Shown: in pieces, positions 24,480 to 36,300 of the stretch
Numbering within the stretch: the stretch's first letter is position 1
Layout: every line of letters starts with the position of its first letter
NCBI GenBank assembly: GCA_034401135.1
Contig: JAWZSP010000001.1
Location: forward strand, 2,046,001-2,110,000
DNA from: Volutella citrinella
Lineage: Eukaryota > Ascomycota > Sordariomycetes > Hypocreales > Nectriaceae
Length of the DNA: 64,000 nt
Direction: 5' to 3'
Notes under the pieces: model-generated
Told to the model about the DNA's origin: nothing
What the model saw: the letters and a program-made list of their open reading frames with translations, nothing else
Databases searched by the model: none
Translations under genes and position numbers: made by a program

Positions 24480-25849
24480 CTCGGTCCCTCAGTCCATACT
24501 CCGTCTCGCTGCGCCAGGGCCTGTCGCCTCAGCCTCACTTTCTCCCTCGCTCTTCCTCCCTCTCCTCCTCCGTTCCTTCCCCTTCCCACCCCCCATCCCG
24601 CGCCTTCCGTGTGCATAGGCGATCCTCGACCGCAGCTGTCGTTGTCTGCACATCACTCGTTTCCGTTCCTCTGACCTTCGTTTTTCTCTTCTTCTCTCAT
24701 TCCTTCACTTGCGCGCCTGCAGGCCAGTCCTGACACCACCACAGGGACCAGTGGCCCTTCTCTCGATTCGTTCACCAAGCATTTTTGCGGCAGTGCCACC
24801 AAGTTCTTCCTTCTTTTACAACCCCCATCTCAGTATCCGCTGGCACCGTCCATCAGACCGAAAACGCGTACGGCGGGCCCTGCCTCGGATATCAACCGTG
24901 AGAACAGAGACCAAGGCTTCTACCAGTGAAAGATCCAGTCCAGCATAGTCCAGCAACCCGAAACTCAAATCGCATCTCCAACACGGCTTCAGTGACATCC
25001 GCCCCCATCTTCACCACCTGGACCACTCGACACCTCTCAGATGCACTTCTGAAACACGGTAGCTAAACCCCTCCGTTAGGTGTGACACGGCAGCTGGCTC
25101 ACCTGCCTGCCTCCCGTTGCTTTGGGTCACTGCGCGTTCGACTTCTGCTGTCGTTCGTCCACCAAGACCCATTTTCGACATTCTTTGCGAATCACTGCAG
25201 CCTCCCTTCGCTCTTCTGGGGTGTCGCTGTTTGTGACAATCCGTTCATGGTCTGCTGAGACCACAAACGTTCCCAGTACGTCTTCACTAGTCTGGGCTTT
25301 CCTTTGTCGACCAGCCCTGTGTTTGCTTGAGACGGAATCACGACACCTATAGCCTACCACCCAAACTCGAACCTCTTGTTCCCCCCCGCGCGGATTTTTT
25401 CTAACATCTCTACTCAGATCTTATTTCTTCTTTGCGCTGTTGACAAGCCGACGCCAAGCATTGCTGCTCTCGAAACTATTCGATTCTCTCGGTTTTCTTC
25501 ACTCGTTTCTACTCTTTTTTTTTTCTCGCTACGTCGATTACCATTCGTTCTTCTTCCGGCTCACCGTTACAACACCGCCTCTCGACTTTCAGAGCTCTAT
25601 GAGCCGAATTCATCTCGGGAATCGCCACCTTGTGTTCCCCAATCTTAACTGACCCGGCACACACATTGAAATTAACATATTCGATCCGTACAGCCAGCGG
25701 CCTGCCGACTTCTTTGCATCAGTTCTTTCTCGTGTTTTCTTGATTGAAACCGTTTGTTACTTACGGGCCAGAACTGTAAAGTGACGGCCTGGTGCCAACT
25801 TGGAAATCAGAGCCAGCATCTGGTTTTGAATGCTCATACCAGAACTTAA
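24480..25849 (+). promoter_or_regulatory. Pyrimidine-rich promoter/leader of the EGF-like gene
   Basis: The plus strand is dominated by C and T tracts for over a kilobase (for example 24525-24600 and 25480-25560). This is common at fungal promoters and transcription starts. Two ATG-initiated uORFs are visible near the end: 25599-25652 (17 codons) and 25830-25853 (7 codons). Confidence 0.5.
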
Positions 25850-25853
25850 ATGA
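25830..25853 (+). promoter_or_regulatory. uORF whose stop overlaps the main start codon (ATGA)
   Basis: ATG at 25830 opens a seven-codon frame (MLIPELK) that ends in TGA at 25851-25853. The main start ATG is at 25850-25852, so the two share the sequence ATGA. This geometry permits termination-reinitiation. The main ATG itself has a weak context (T at -3), while the in-frame Met at codon 10 (25877, GAGATGG) is strong. Confidence 0.55.
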
Positions 25854-28476
25854 GTCAGCCATATTATGGAGACGAGATGGACTCTCATACAGTTTCAGCA
25901 GGCTCTGTGAGGAGAGCTCGAGAAAGGGCAGCGGCAGGTCTTCCCAGACCCGCTCCTCCCTCAATCGAGGATCCGATTTTGGAAGACGGCCCTCCTGGTG
26001 ACTTGCGAGCTCCTCCTCGCCGCTTTATGGGGCCTACCATGTCTAGCAACCCGCCCAGAGGTCAGAGACAAAGAGCCGCAACTGCAAGCAACCTACCGAT
26101 ATCGAGGCCAACTCAAGTACCGCAATGGCCCTTGGCTGGCCCCCCACTGACCGCGATCAACCAAAGCGACTCTGAACGTTACCGACCACCGCCAGACAGA
26201 CCTCAAACCGCCCCTCAGAGGCCACCACGGCCGAGCCAGGTTCCCTCGCTTCTTGATCAATCACGACTCCAGGAGCCAACGCCTGTTTTTCTCGCAACGG
26301 ACAGCGACGCCCCTGACCAGTCTTCACCCAACCCGAGGTCGACAAACTCGACCATGGGCTCCATTCCCGATTTCCCGCTCCCTTCGCGTGATTCGGAAGT
26401 CGACATGAATCACCGTTCCCACAACCTAGGCCCTCCACCATCATCCAGAAGAGGGGCATCGTCGTTCTATTCTCACGTGTCATATGTCTCACCCATCCCC
26501 GAGGAGAGCATTGCCTCTCGATCTCATCGGTCGTATGCTTCGAGCGCTGCCATGCCTGATGGTTGGCCTACAGCTTCTCGAGAAGGGACTCCTAGTTATT
26601 ACGAGGAGACAGACACTGAGAAGGGCGTTGACTCGGCCGACGATGAATTTAGCGACGAGAGCAAGCTTGTTCGAAGCGCAAGCATTGGAAAGCGTGGAAA
26701 ACCTTCACTCGTACATACGAAGTCAAGCGCGAGCGCTAACGGTGCCGATGCATCCCAGAGACCAGCACCCTCACCTCTTCAGCCTTTCCAGAGCGGTACT
26801 ACATATGTGGAAGTTTCATCAAGCTCTTCAGATGTCTTACCCAAGACAACGCCAGCTGCCGTAAAAGCACCGCAAGAAGAGCTCAGCCCTGATGCTATTC
26901 TCGGCGCATATGCTGCTGCTGGAGCCACTGGTTTGGGAGACTCGCGACCGAAACCGCCAGCGTCTACCGCCCCCGATGAGATGTCAGCTATCCGAAGGCC
27001 CCCGAAATTGGACATCGATGCTGTGAAGTCTATGGAAGAAAGAGGAAGCATCACCAGTCTCCCAGACTTGATCCGACGAGCAACTCGACTGGCAACTATG
27101 ATCGACCGCGGACGCAGACCCGCGAGCCGCTTTGACGACCTTAACGACTTTTTCGATGAAAAGGGGAATGCACGGGGTGGAACCAAGGAGAATTCAGGCA
27201 TGTATTCTCTTGACGAAAGGACAGCACTGCGTCCCAGTCTCAACCTGCTAACATCTTATCAGGACTTTCCGACATGCTAGCTGCTTTCCCTCCCCCAGCT
27301 CATGATAGGCAGAGCAGAGGCTCGTGGTTTCGACACACTTCATGGCCACTGGAACCCCAGAACCGAGCCTCGCCCCCCTCACGATCCGGACTTCGACAAA
27401 TGCGCTCGACTGACGAGAAGGGCGCCAAACCACAGCGTCGAAGATGTTGCGGCCTACCTGTTTGGGCATTTGTCCTGCTCCTCGTTCTTGCTATAGGCCT
27501 AGTCGCCGCAGCTGTGCTCGTTCCTCTTGAGTTCTTCGTGTTCAAGAACATAGTCGGTAAAGACCAGGTCAAGTCTGAGCTGGACCAATGCCGAGCGTCC
27601 CTGACGTGCAAAAATGGCGGCACCAACGTCATGTCTAAGGGAGTGTGCTCCTGCATTTGCACAAATGGTTTCACCGGCTCGGACTGCGGTACTTCGGGCT
27701 CCGATGGCTGCAGTACGACGGATTTGGTGACCAACCAAGAAACCATCCGCAATGTCACACTCGGAAAGGCCCTTCCCCGACTCATCATCGATGCGAATAA
27801 GAATTTCTCGATTCCCCTCTCCGGACCTTCACTGATGGCGAAGATCAACTCAGGGGGCCTGTCTTGCATTGCACAGAACTCTCTTGTGTCGTTTGACGGC
27901 AAAGCTTTCAGGCTAGGCGAGGCTACCGCCAAGGTCAAAGTTGAGGACAACGCAGGTGATAAAATGAGCATGGCTGCAAGAGCTGTTAATGAAAGGGACG
28001 CTGTCGCCACGGCCTCCGAGTCTATGCCCACCACCCTCATGATGGATACTGGAAACCCCAAGGCTGCCCCCACAGGCAGCGAAGCTTCGCCAACGGACAG
28101 TGGCTCAGCCAACCCGACTGCTGGTAGCGGCGCGGACCCGACTGGAACCTTCACTGTAACAGAGGAAGTCCTAGACTTTGCCAGAGTCGCTGTTTTGTAC
28201 GTGTTACAAGAAAAGGATTCCGACAACGCTGAAGCTGCGCAATCCAAGGTCCAGCGTTTCTTGAGCGAGGCCAGCACGACCTCGGGCGTCAAGCTCAATA
28301 CAGCAAAGACAGTTGACATCGGCAACCAAAACACTCTTGACCTGGTGGATTACAAAATCCAAATCGGATCGGCATCCGTTGGCAAAAAGGCTACCACGAA
28401 GCGAGATTTGCATATTCAGAAGAACCGCCTCCCCCGCAGCGTGCGTTATGGGGGATCTATAGTACACAGAGGTTGA
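25850..28476 (+). CDS. Single-pass membrane protein with long cytosolic tail and EGF-like domain
   Basis: Two exons (25850-27197 and 27263-28476) give 853 aa. Residues 1-~510 are Pro/Ser-rich, disordered and without a signal peptide. A basic KPQRRRCC stretch precedes a strong hydrophobic segment at about residues 516-539 (LPVWAFVLLLVLAIGLVAAAVLV). An EGF-like motif follows at ~559-591 (C...CKNGG...C.C.CTNGFTGSDC). A Ser/Thr/Gly-rich ectodomain completes the protein. The topology is therefore probably N-inside, C-outside, with the EGF-like unit facing the wall. The splice that joins the halves fits best as a GC-AG intron (AG|GCATGT...CTAAC...TATCAG, 65 bp); a GT alternative at 27177 with a poor donor also keeps frame. 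Many filamentous ascomycetes have such proteins, with no established function known to me. Confidence 0.85.
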
Positions 28477-28961
28477 AACCTTGGTGTGCTATGCTGTACA
28501 TATTGCCCTTGTTCATCTATGCATTCGCCCATGGCGAGGAGCCGCATGCTTTTGATAATCACGCTATATGTGAGCGTGCAATACATCGAGCCCATATTAG
28601 AGTGGGCCGATGGAAAGTAATGAGCAAGACCAGGGATGCCGAAACGAGGAAAGAAAATCTTGTATAAACATTTCAGAAACCCTTTTATATTCTACTACAC
28701 CCCCTTTTCTGTCAAGCATTTACATCTCGCGTGCGAGATTATCGTTGGGAGTTTAAGCATGGAAGAGGAAGTGGAGAGTTCCCATGGCCATTGATTCTCC
28801 TCAGTGAGACGCTAGAATACCCCACGAATACAAACTTGAAGTCTCATGTTTTGATGACTGGTCTGTGAATATGTTTGGCTGTGATGCCCACCGTCAATGG
28901 CTTTTGAGGGGCCACCTTCCAGCCTCCGTCGACAGGATCCCCCATAGCTGAGCGGTTGCGG
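28477..28961. other. Convergent spacer
   Basis: 485 bp between two genes that converge; it should carry both 3' UTRs. I see nothing else in it. Confidence 0.6.
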
Positions 28962-29633
28962 CTATGGCAGGTGGAAGACCTCCTCAACTGGCTGCCACCA
29001 ACTCGGCTCACCCGCCTCAGAACTGACAGCGCCGGGCACCAAGCTTTCCTGCCACCCATCCGTCATCTTCCACCACTCACGAACACGGGGGTTGGCGGCC
29101 ATGCGGGCCATGTCACCGGCATAATCGTTTCCGACATAGCGCATCGACGCGAAGAGAATTCCCGTCTTGTCGTCGTGGAAGATGCTGTCTTTATGGCCGA
29201 TTAGCCTCTAACTCTTGAACCAGTACAACCACCAGCCTTCTCTACACATCAGCCGCGTGGGCGAATTCTGAAGGGGAGGGACTCATCGCCACAAAGCCAC
29301 CACACTCTGGAATGACGAGAGACTGGAAGAAATGCAAAGGGGGCGATGACAATTGGGAGGGATATCGGTCGTCTTACAGTCCTCAATGTTGCACTCCTTG
29401 ATCTGCTTCAGCACGTCCGGCCAGACCGCAGCGTGGCAGGCGCGGTATTCCTCGATATGCTCAGGCTTGAGCCTCACAATCTGCGCAATCCGCCGACCGG
29501 GCCGCGGGGTGGCGGAAGAGACTGCTGCTGCTTGCTGCGACATGTTGGCGAGGAGGGGGTTCGTGATGAAGGTGTGGCGGCTGGACTGGAGAGGGCGCGC
29601 AACAGCTCGGGCTCTGAAGGCTCGCAATAGCAT
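28962..29633 (-). CDS. L-rhamnose mutarotase
   Basis: Two exons (29633-29378 and 29188-28962), with a 189-bp intron, give 160 aa. The last ~115 residues are a complete L-rhamnose mutarotase (RhaM, DUF718). They include RIAQIVRLKPEHIEEYRACH, the joined YSIFHDDKTGILFASMRYVG, and REWWKMTDGWQESLVP with the paired Trp of the sugar pocket. The enzyme interconverts alpha and beta anomers of L-rhamnose ahead of catabolism. About 45 residues precede the domain. The first 30 are Arg-rich (MLLRAFRARAVARPLQ), like a mitochondrial presequence. The first ATG has C at -3 (weak), whereas a second in-frame ATG at codon 31 sits in AACATG (strong), so a shorter cytosolic form is likely made too. The intron ends in AAAG. 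Domain identity is firm; localisation is inferred. Confidence 0.92.
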
Positions 29634-30337
29634 TGGGATTCCAAGGCGGCAACTACGTCTCCCGGAATTAAATAGAGATCAAAGCAGATGTTGGGCGACA
29701 CCTTCTTTTGGGCCTTGGGGTGTCCTCGCTCTCGGGATAACGTGGGGCGAGGGGCACCACCCAACCCCGCACCCGCCATACTGGTAGGTCCCTAGATGCG
29801 TAGCCGACGCTGGACAATTGGTTAGCCAACAAGCGAATCCACCCCCAAAGCTCAAAGATGTTCGACCAAATGTGGGGTTGATAGGCCCTACATCATAAGG
29901 CAGCAGCCATTCACACGAGGAGATTCACTAAGAGTTAAGATGCAGGTTATTGAAATCGGTTTGGCTTGGTTTTGTTGTCAGAACGCTAAGTAGTAAGGAA
30001 TGTTTGGGTATAAGTAGACAGAAACGGAGGCCATCGCGGCTATGTGAGGGAGAGGATGGCGGCAACACCGTGTCGTCGCCTGTAACAACAAAAGATAAAA
30101 AGACCCCCAGGCCTGTACCATCCAAGTTCCGTAAGGAGATAATAATCACAACCGCTTAAACGCCGTATGCCCTGCCCTGCCCAGTGGTATAAAAACTTCC
30201 CCTTGGTATCGCTCTTGTCGATTCTTGGATCGGTTCTTTCACGATCCCCGTCTTTTTATCCTGGTTCGAGTTGCCCTGCTTCCGAAAGTGTGCAGATGAA
30301 CAATTGTTCATGGTTTGTGTTTTATGTGCTCCGAGGT
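29634..30337. other. Intergenic spacer between two minus-strand genes
   Basis: 704 bp holding the promoter of the rhamnose mutarotase gene and the 3' UTR of the DUF7728 gene. No coding region is supported. Confidence 0.55.
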
Positions 30338-31407
30338 TCAATTCTGAGGTTCATCCTCGTAAGGCTCCTGCAAGGCGACGAGACTGGCCTTCTCAGTATC
30401 GATATTGGCAGGGTCAGTGACACGGGTCTTGTGCCTGCAAGCGTGCGGGCATCGGCGACGGCCACCCTTGAAAAATCGGACCAGGCGCACGGTGAGAGTG
30501 CCGAGGAGCATGGCAATCCTGTGACATGTTAGTAAAATCTCCTACCGTGAGCAGCGCGGGACACATACAAAGCTACACTAACACCGGCAGCCAGGCCGAG
30601 GAAGACGGGAAAGACGATTGACGAGGTAACATGCTTCAGCATGTTGCCCCAGGAGTGGCGAGGAGGTCGCTCAAACTCCAGCTCGCCACGGTGATGTCCA
30701 TCGGTGCCCTGCTTGTCGCCTGATCCCTTCTCAGGCTTGCCGTGGCCCTTGTGGTGGTGAGGCTTCATGCCGTGAGGCTTCCTGTGGCGACCACAGCCCT
30801 TGAAGGTGCTCTTGACGGAGCTACCGAGGCCCCTCAAGGCGCTGTCGATCATCTTGTTGAAGCGACACCATGCCGTAGTGCACTGGGTATTCTGTCCATC
30901 CATGAGGTCGATTGATCCAATCATGATGTTCCCGGAGAGCGACCTAATGAGCTTGATCTTGACCGGAGCGACACCCTCGATGAAGCGGTCGCCGACCTCG
31001 ATGATGCGAAGTTCCACACTGACCAGTTCCAGTCGAAGCTGTTCGTCTGTTCCCTCGGGGCGCACCGATAGGCCATAGCCAAGCCTCCGTTCCCTCGCCT
31101 TGCCATCGGTCCTGACGACGGCGGCGGACAGGTCATCGTGCCAAGGGTCGGCGTTGGGGTAGAGTTCGAAGCCGTTGAGCAACAGGCGCGTGGAATCCTG
31201 GATGGAGAAATCCATCTTGAGGTGACTGTCACGGCCGCGGCACTGAGGGCAGGGCACGCGGACACTCTGTTCGAAGGCAGAGGCGGGTAGGGCCTGAACC
31301 TCGATTGGGAGGGCGCGAAAGACGCCGTCTCCATTTGCGGGGGCGACCTCGGGGACGACGAGCATGGCAGCGGCCGTGGCCGCGAATGCGATCGGTTTGA
31401 ACAGCAT
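30338..31407 (-). CDS. DUF7728-like fungal membrane protein
   Basis: Two exons (31407-30569 and 30518-30338), with a 50-bp intron (GTATGT...ACTAAC...CACAG), give 339 aa. An N-terminal hydrophobic segment (FKPIAFAATAAAMLVV) looks like a signal peptide. A luminal region with a CPQC pair at residues 53-56 and several hydrophobic strands follows. Then come a His/Lys/Gly-rich linker and a membrane span (~263-288) that is completed only after splicing (FPVFLGLAAGVSVAL joins IAMLLGTLTV). The cytosolic tail is basic (VRLVRFFKGGRRR) and ends in acidic EPYEDEPQN. Reading straight through the intron would end in a spurious stop after HGRRFY. The architecture and acidic tail match the fungal DUF7728 family, of unknown function, presumably in the secretory pathway. 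Confidence 0.8.
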
Positions 31408-33306
31408 CGTAGCGAGAGTCCGATTCGATGGACTGGGTGTATTCTCTGATGATTTTTGGGATGAGTTTGTTGCGCTGGAGAAAGAAAAGGTGAGGCGGAG
31501 GAGGCGAACAGGGCCTAGAAGTACTGAGGAGGGATTGGATGACGAAGCGGAGGGCCGATCAAGCAGTGGTGTGCCCTGCCTGCCTCGTGAGTCGCTGGAT
31601 GCGTTGGTGGCGTCGACCCTCCGCTTTGGGATGGGACAAGGCAGGAGGAGAGTCCGGGGCGGGAAGGCGGGCCTTGGGTGGACCTTGGGTGGGCCACGCC
31701 GAGCAGACGCAAGTCGCGACCAAGAGGTACAGGGACCAGAGCGGGGGCGATCTTCTCAGTCCTTCCCTTGAACCACGCAAGCAGGGGCCGTACCGTGCGG
31801 TTTCCGTGATGGGGAGTGGAGTGAGCACAGATGCACTTCTTTCGGTGCCTGGAGACCGCCCCTTCACTGGTATATGTACAGTGCGAAAGCCTGACAGGAC
31901 AGTGTACACGAGGTACGGAGGGGTCACTTTGGGCCCGCCGGTCCCTTGAGGATGCCAGCGCCTCCCTTCTACCTTAGTAGACGCAGTACTGGTACGAGAG
32001 GCTCTCTGCTAGTACTCACCAGGCAAGTGGGTGACCCCTCCGAGCGCTCCTTGAGCCCCAACCACGAGGAAAACCCACAGGCACCACTCACCTGGACCGA
32101 CCGAGTTGTGGTTGCAGGCACCCAAATGCATCTGCCAGGGCCTTGGGAAGTGGCTGCTCTGGGTCGTTCCCCACCAGCTGGAATGCTGGCCACCCGCCAA
32201 ACCACCCGGCAGCGGCGTCGCCACTTCAAACGTTGCGCAAGTTGGCCCAAGCCAGGCCCAGACACGGCTTGCTCGGCCTGCTTCCCGAGTCCTGACCTCA
32301 TCGAACGGTTCGAACCGTCCCCGAACGGCATTTCTGCTTTCCAAAACATTGAGGCATTGAGACATTGAAACTCCGGTTTCTGGTTTTAGGGGGACCCGAC
32401 TCACACCCAATCACGGCATGTCCTGGCCGCGCATAACTCCATTTGGTTTCAGAAACCCGTCCTCCTGTGACCGATAATGAATCTGGCTGCGTTGCACCAT
32501 CGCACTGACCGCCAGCTCAGCCTATCGCTTCCTTCGCTCGCTCGCCCCTCGCCCGATTGTATACTGAGGCAAGTCACTGCATGGGAAGGAAAATGCCAAT
32601 TCTGAACACACGATCATCGATCGACACTGTGGTTGTGTGGTTCTTCGTGGGCCCCATTCCAACTCCAATTGGGGGAGGCAAGGTTGGCAAGGCAGGCACT
32701 GGTGGTCCCATCTATTATTACGAGCTGCTACGTGCCGGCAGTTGGGTGCCCCAATGCCCACATCCCGTCTTCTAAAAGAGACTGGCTGCAACCCAAACAA
32801 CCGAATGGTACAGGCGGGATAACCCAGATAACCCAAATGAACCTTGAATGAGATAACGAAAGAAGGACGGCCGGACAGCGGCTCTACAGGACAGCTTAGG
32901 GTTTCGTTCAAAACTGCAGTCATACATCAGACAGGCCAACAACATGCTCGACATGCTTTGCCCTGAACAAACGGGCCACCGTCGGTCGATTCACAGATCA
33001 CGCTCTTTTCAGATGCCCAAGCCTGTGCCGCGCCAGAGAAGCCTCGCTTTTTTCTGCACATTCGCCCACTTCCGCTTCCAGATCCCTGGCGATCCCAGCT
33101 CGCTATCTCTGGTACCTGTGCCAAGCTCCTTGGTGCTTTGTTGCTGATGGCGGTGGATTGGCGAGTCCCCACCCCGGGGGAAGTTCGGATTCGCAGGCAA
33201 TCCGGCCACCGAGGCCTTGCTGGTCGCATGAGGAAATCCCACCACAGTGGTATTATTCCCAACCATGCTTCTCGTGGTCACGGTTTGTAAAGTCGTGTGT
33301 GCAAGG
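31408..33306. other. 1.9-kb gene-free region
   Basis: Contains the promoter of the DUF7728 gene on the left and the 3' flank of the mucin-like gene on the right. A perfect 14-bp palindrome lies at 32305-32318 (ACGGTTCGAACCGT). No gene is supported. Confidence 0.5.
32305..32318. repeat. 14-bp perfect palindrome
   Basis: ACGGTTCGAACCGT is self-complementary and contains GGTTCGAACC, which resembles a tRNA B box, but no tRNA can be folded around it. Function unknown. Confidence 0.5.
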
Positions 33307-36300
33307 TTAGTGATCAGTCCTATCTAGGTTAGCCCCATCGCTGCCCGGGGACTCACGCGACTCACCACGCGAGGAGGTTGGCCCTATGCTAGTCGAGTGG
33401 GACGACGTGCATCCGCTCGTCGTACTCGTAGTCGAGTTGCATGACCAGGATGTCCAACTCGGAATCGTCGGGATATGTGACATAAGCGACGACGGGAGAT
33501 CTGATATACCACCGGCTTCCGAAGAGGTGCACCGCGAGCTGACCGCTTGCTTCACTGTGCTAAGGCTACGACTTCCCGAGATAGTGGTTGATCGCGTGCA
33601 TGTTGAAGTCCTCGAGGCACCATGCTCAGGCGGGGCTGACTTGTCCAAGGAGCTAGGAAATGTACATGTACTTGTCCTCGTCGCATTCGACCTTGACGGC
33701 GACGAGGTACAAGCCGAAGATGCCCCATCCCATGTTCCGGACGTTGTCCCATTGAGTGTGGGAAATGCGGGAGCTGAGGACAGGGCGCCAGTGTCCGAAG
33801 CTGCCGATGATGTCTCCCCAGTTACCCAAGGAGCCGTGCGTGGGGTGGTAGTGGTGGCGCTCCCGCCAAGGCTTGTCGGACTCTCTGGGAATGACGACGG
33901 CCCCGAGCCAGTGATTGATGCCGATGCTGTCAAAGCTGCCGATGCTCCACTGGACCTGTGTGTCGGGGCTGACGGCTCTGCGGACACTGATGTCAACCCA
34001 GTTTCCGGTGCTTCCGAAGACCCATTGGTCCATCTTGGCATGGAACTAAAGTTGTTATCGCCAGACGACATAGATGTATCTGCTCCTGTCGGCCTGGGCG
34101 TAATTACAGATGTCCGGGAGGACCCCACGACTTCTGTGGGCCGCAATGTCGAGTTTGTCAAGGGGAAGGGCATAGTTGTTGTCCTGGTCCAAGCAGTTGG
34201 ACTTGCTGTGGCTGTAAGACCAGATGAGACTTCACTTGAGTGGCTGGACATGGTGCCCAAGATAGTAGTCGGCCACGACCAGCCAGAGGAGCTTACACCC
34301 GTACCCCTACCAGCTGTGCCTGTACTTGTATTGGCCGGGACTGGGAAGGGTGGTGTCAGTGTCGGTAAATCTGACGCAGTCACGCTGTATGAGCTCGTGA
34401 AGGTGGAATTCGAAGGCGTTGGAAATGTGACCCTGCTCGTCCCTTGCGAGATTACTCGGGTTGTTGGCACTCCCGAAAGCTCCGAGGAGGAGCTCAAGGT
34501 GATGGACCATGTCCTTTCCCTGGTGGAGATAGACGCGCCCGTCCCGGTTTTCGACCAAGTTGAGGTGTTGGAGGGAAGCGGGAACGGCGGAATGTTTGCT
34601 GAAGCCGATATAGAGCTGCTGATATCCGCTGCTGGCGGTGTTGCGGTGGTGTTTGATGGGAAAGGGGGTCTTGGCGTTGCCGAGAAGGAGACTATCGGTG
34701 GCCTGGTGCTATTCGGGGAGCTCATGCTTGTTCCCGGGCTGCCCGTGACATTTGCTGTCGGCAGGAAAGGTGGTACAGATGTCGAAGCAGCCGGTCTCCA
34801 TTGACTCGAATGTTCGGTGCTCAAGCTCAGCCAGGGAGTCGACCGGGTGAAATTCCCAGGGATTGAGAGGGTCGGCCACTGAGAACTTTCACCAGCAGGC
34901 CTCGACACGGTTGAGTTCCACATGCCCCCAGTTGACGTTGCGCCCCAGCGTCGAGTGGTGGTTGTCGGGAGAAGCCGTGTGGTTATTGCTGTGACATTGC
35001 TAGACACGACAGTGCTGCTTCCGGCGGGTGTGCTGGTCACGGAGCTGGATGTATTGGCTGGGAAAGGAGGCGAAGTCCAGAGGGCCGAGCTCTGGTGGGA
35101 TCTGCTCTGGGTGTTCCCCAGTGACGAGGAGTTTCTGGTTGTCACCCCCGCCGTTGAAGAGTTGACCGGGAAAGGGGGAAGTGGTGGCAGCAGGGTAACG
35201 CCTCCCGTTATGCTCCACGAGATGATGGATGGCTCGCTACCAGGTGACGACGGCGTCGATGTGATGATGCCTGATCCCGTCTCCGTATCTGACGACTCCC
35301 TTGATGAAGTGGAACTTGCAGCCGTTATGCTCGTCAATACAGACGTGCCAGAGCCATTCGAAGGCAGGGTAGCATTCGATGGGGTCGCAGGACCAGTTGG
35401 AAACGGTGCGGAAGATGTGGTAATGAGCCGCGTAGTCCACTGAGCCGTGGTGTTGCCCCAGGGGGGCTTGATACTATTGGAAGCCGACGCTGTTGAGTTC
35501 GCAGGAACGGACCCCGATGAGCTTGATGCTTGTGACCAGGTCGGGCTCTCCGAGGCTGATGATGTCCCCAAAGAAGATGTGCCACTGGATACAAGCCGAG
35601 TTTCCTGCTGTGTCCTGGATATCCCGAGGGTCAAGGTGGGCCAGTTGTTGGAGAAGGGAGGCAGTGTGGAAGTCGAAACCTGAGTCCCTGGGAAGGACGT
35701 CTCCGCCAGCGAACTTGACAACCGCGTACCTGGGACCGTTGAGTTGCTTGCAGACGTGCTGGTGGTGTTTGTAGGAGGCGGGAGACGTCCTGGCCGGAGT
35801 GTGATAACGAAGCCCCTGGAGGTTATAACCGTTGGTGTGAGGAACGAGCTTGCGGGCCACGAGAACCTGGTTGGGTTTATGGTCCTTGTCCTGTTCACTG
35901 ACTCTGTCGATGGCAGAGCGCTACTGCCATCTTGGACTGATGATTGTGAGGCCTCGGGGCTCGTAGCTGATGTCGGCAGGGCGAGGGTGACGGAACCTTT
36001 CAATACTGAAGAGGACATGATTGTCGGTAGTGACATATTGTCACTAGCCCCAGTTCCCGATGTTTGGTCCCCAGTGGGCGATGCTGTTGACGACTCGTTC
36101 CGGTACGGGGTAGATGTCATTGAGTCAACCCCTGATGACGCAGACTGGCTTCTTCCGGCGCCTGCTGAAGAAGGCAAAGGGCCCGACGGGGACAAGCTGG
36201 TCTCTGACGCGGTAGCCGGAATACCATCGGTTGTCTGCGATCCTCCGGTCAGACTGGATCCCCTGGTCGTCGAGTTGGCAGTCAAAGATGTGAATGTGGT

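Larger units (their letters stand above)
21456..25849. other. 4.4-kb region upstream of the EGF-like gene
   Basis: I found no supported gene between the cysteine-rich remnant and the next start codon. The left part is mildly A/T-rich. It contains a CRE-centred palindrome (22119-22136) and a TACGTA palindrome (24109-24124). From about 24480 the plus strand becomes strikingly pyrimidine-rich (long CT tracts), typical of a promoter and long 5' leader in filamentous fungi. Small uORFs lie just before the coding start. Confidence 0.5.

Noticed and set aside
33319..33360. Possible 42-bp intron near the end of the mucin-like gene
   Set aside because: GTGAGT and CTAACCTAG are present and removal keeps frame, but 42 bp is very short for this genome and the unspliced frame is equally valid, so I did not adopt it.
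33386..34804. Long plus-strand open frame opposite the mucin-like gene (and another at 35744-37147)
   Set aside because: They are Val/Asp/Glu/Gly-rich complements of the TCN/ACN/GCN-rich mucin frame, with no splice partner or start context. The minus-strand frame is 4 kb long and joins a signal-peptide exon through a canonical intron.
35237..35860. Minus-strand shifted frames with protein-like His/Tyr/Trp content and C-ending codons
   Set aside because: A one-base shift of Ser/Thr/Ala/Pro codons gives NTC, NAC, NGC and NCC automatically, which explains both the residues and the C-ending bias. The frames are broken by stops.
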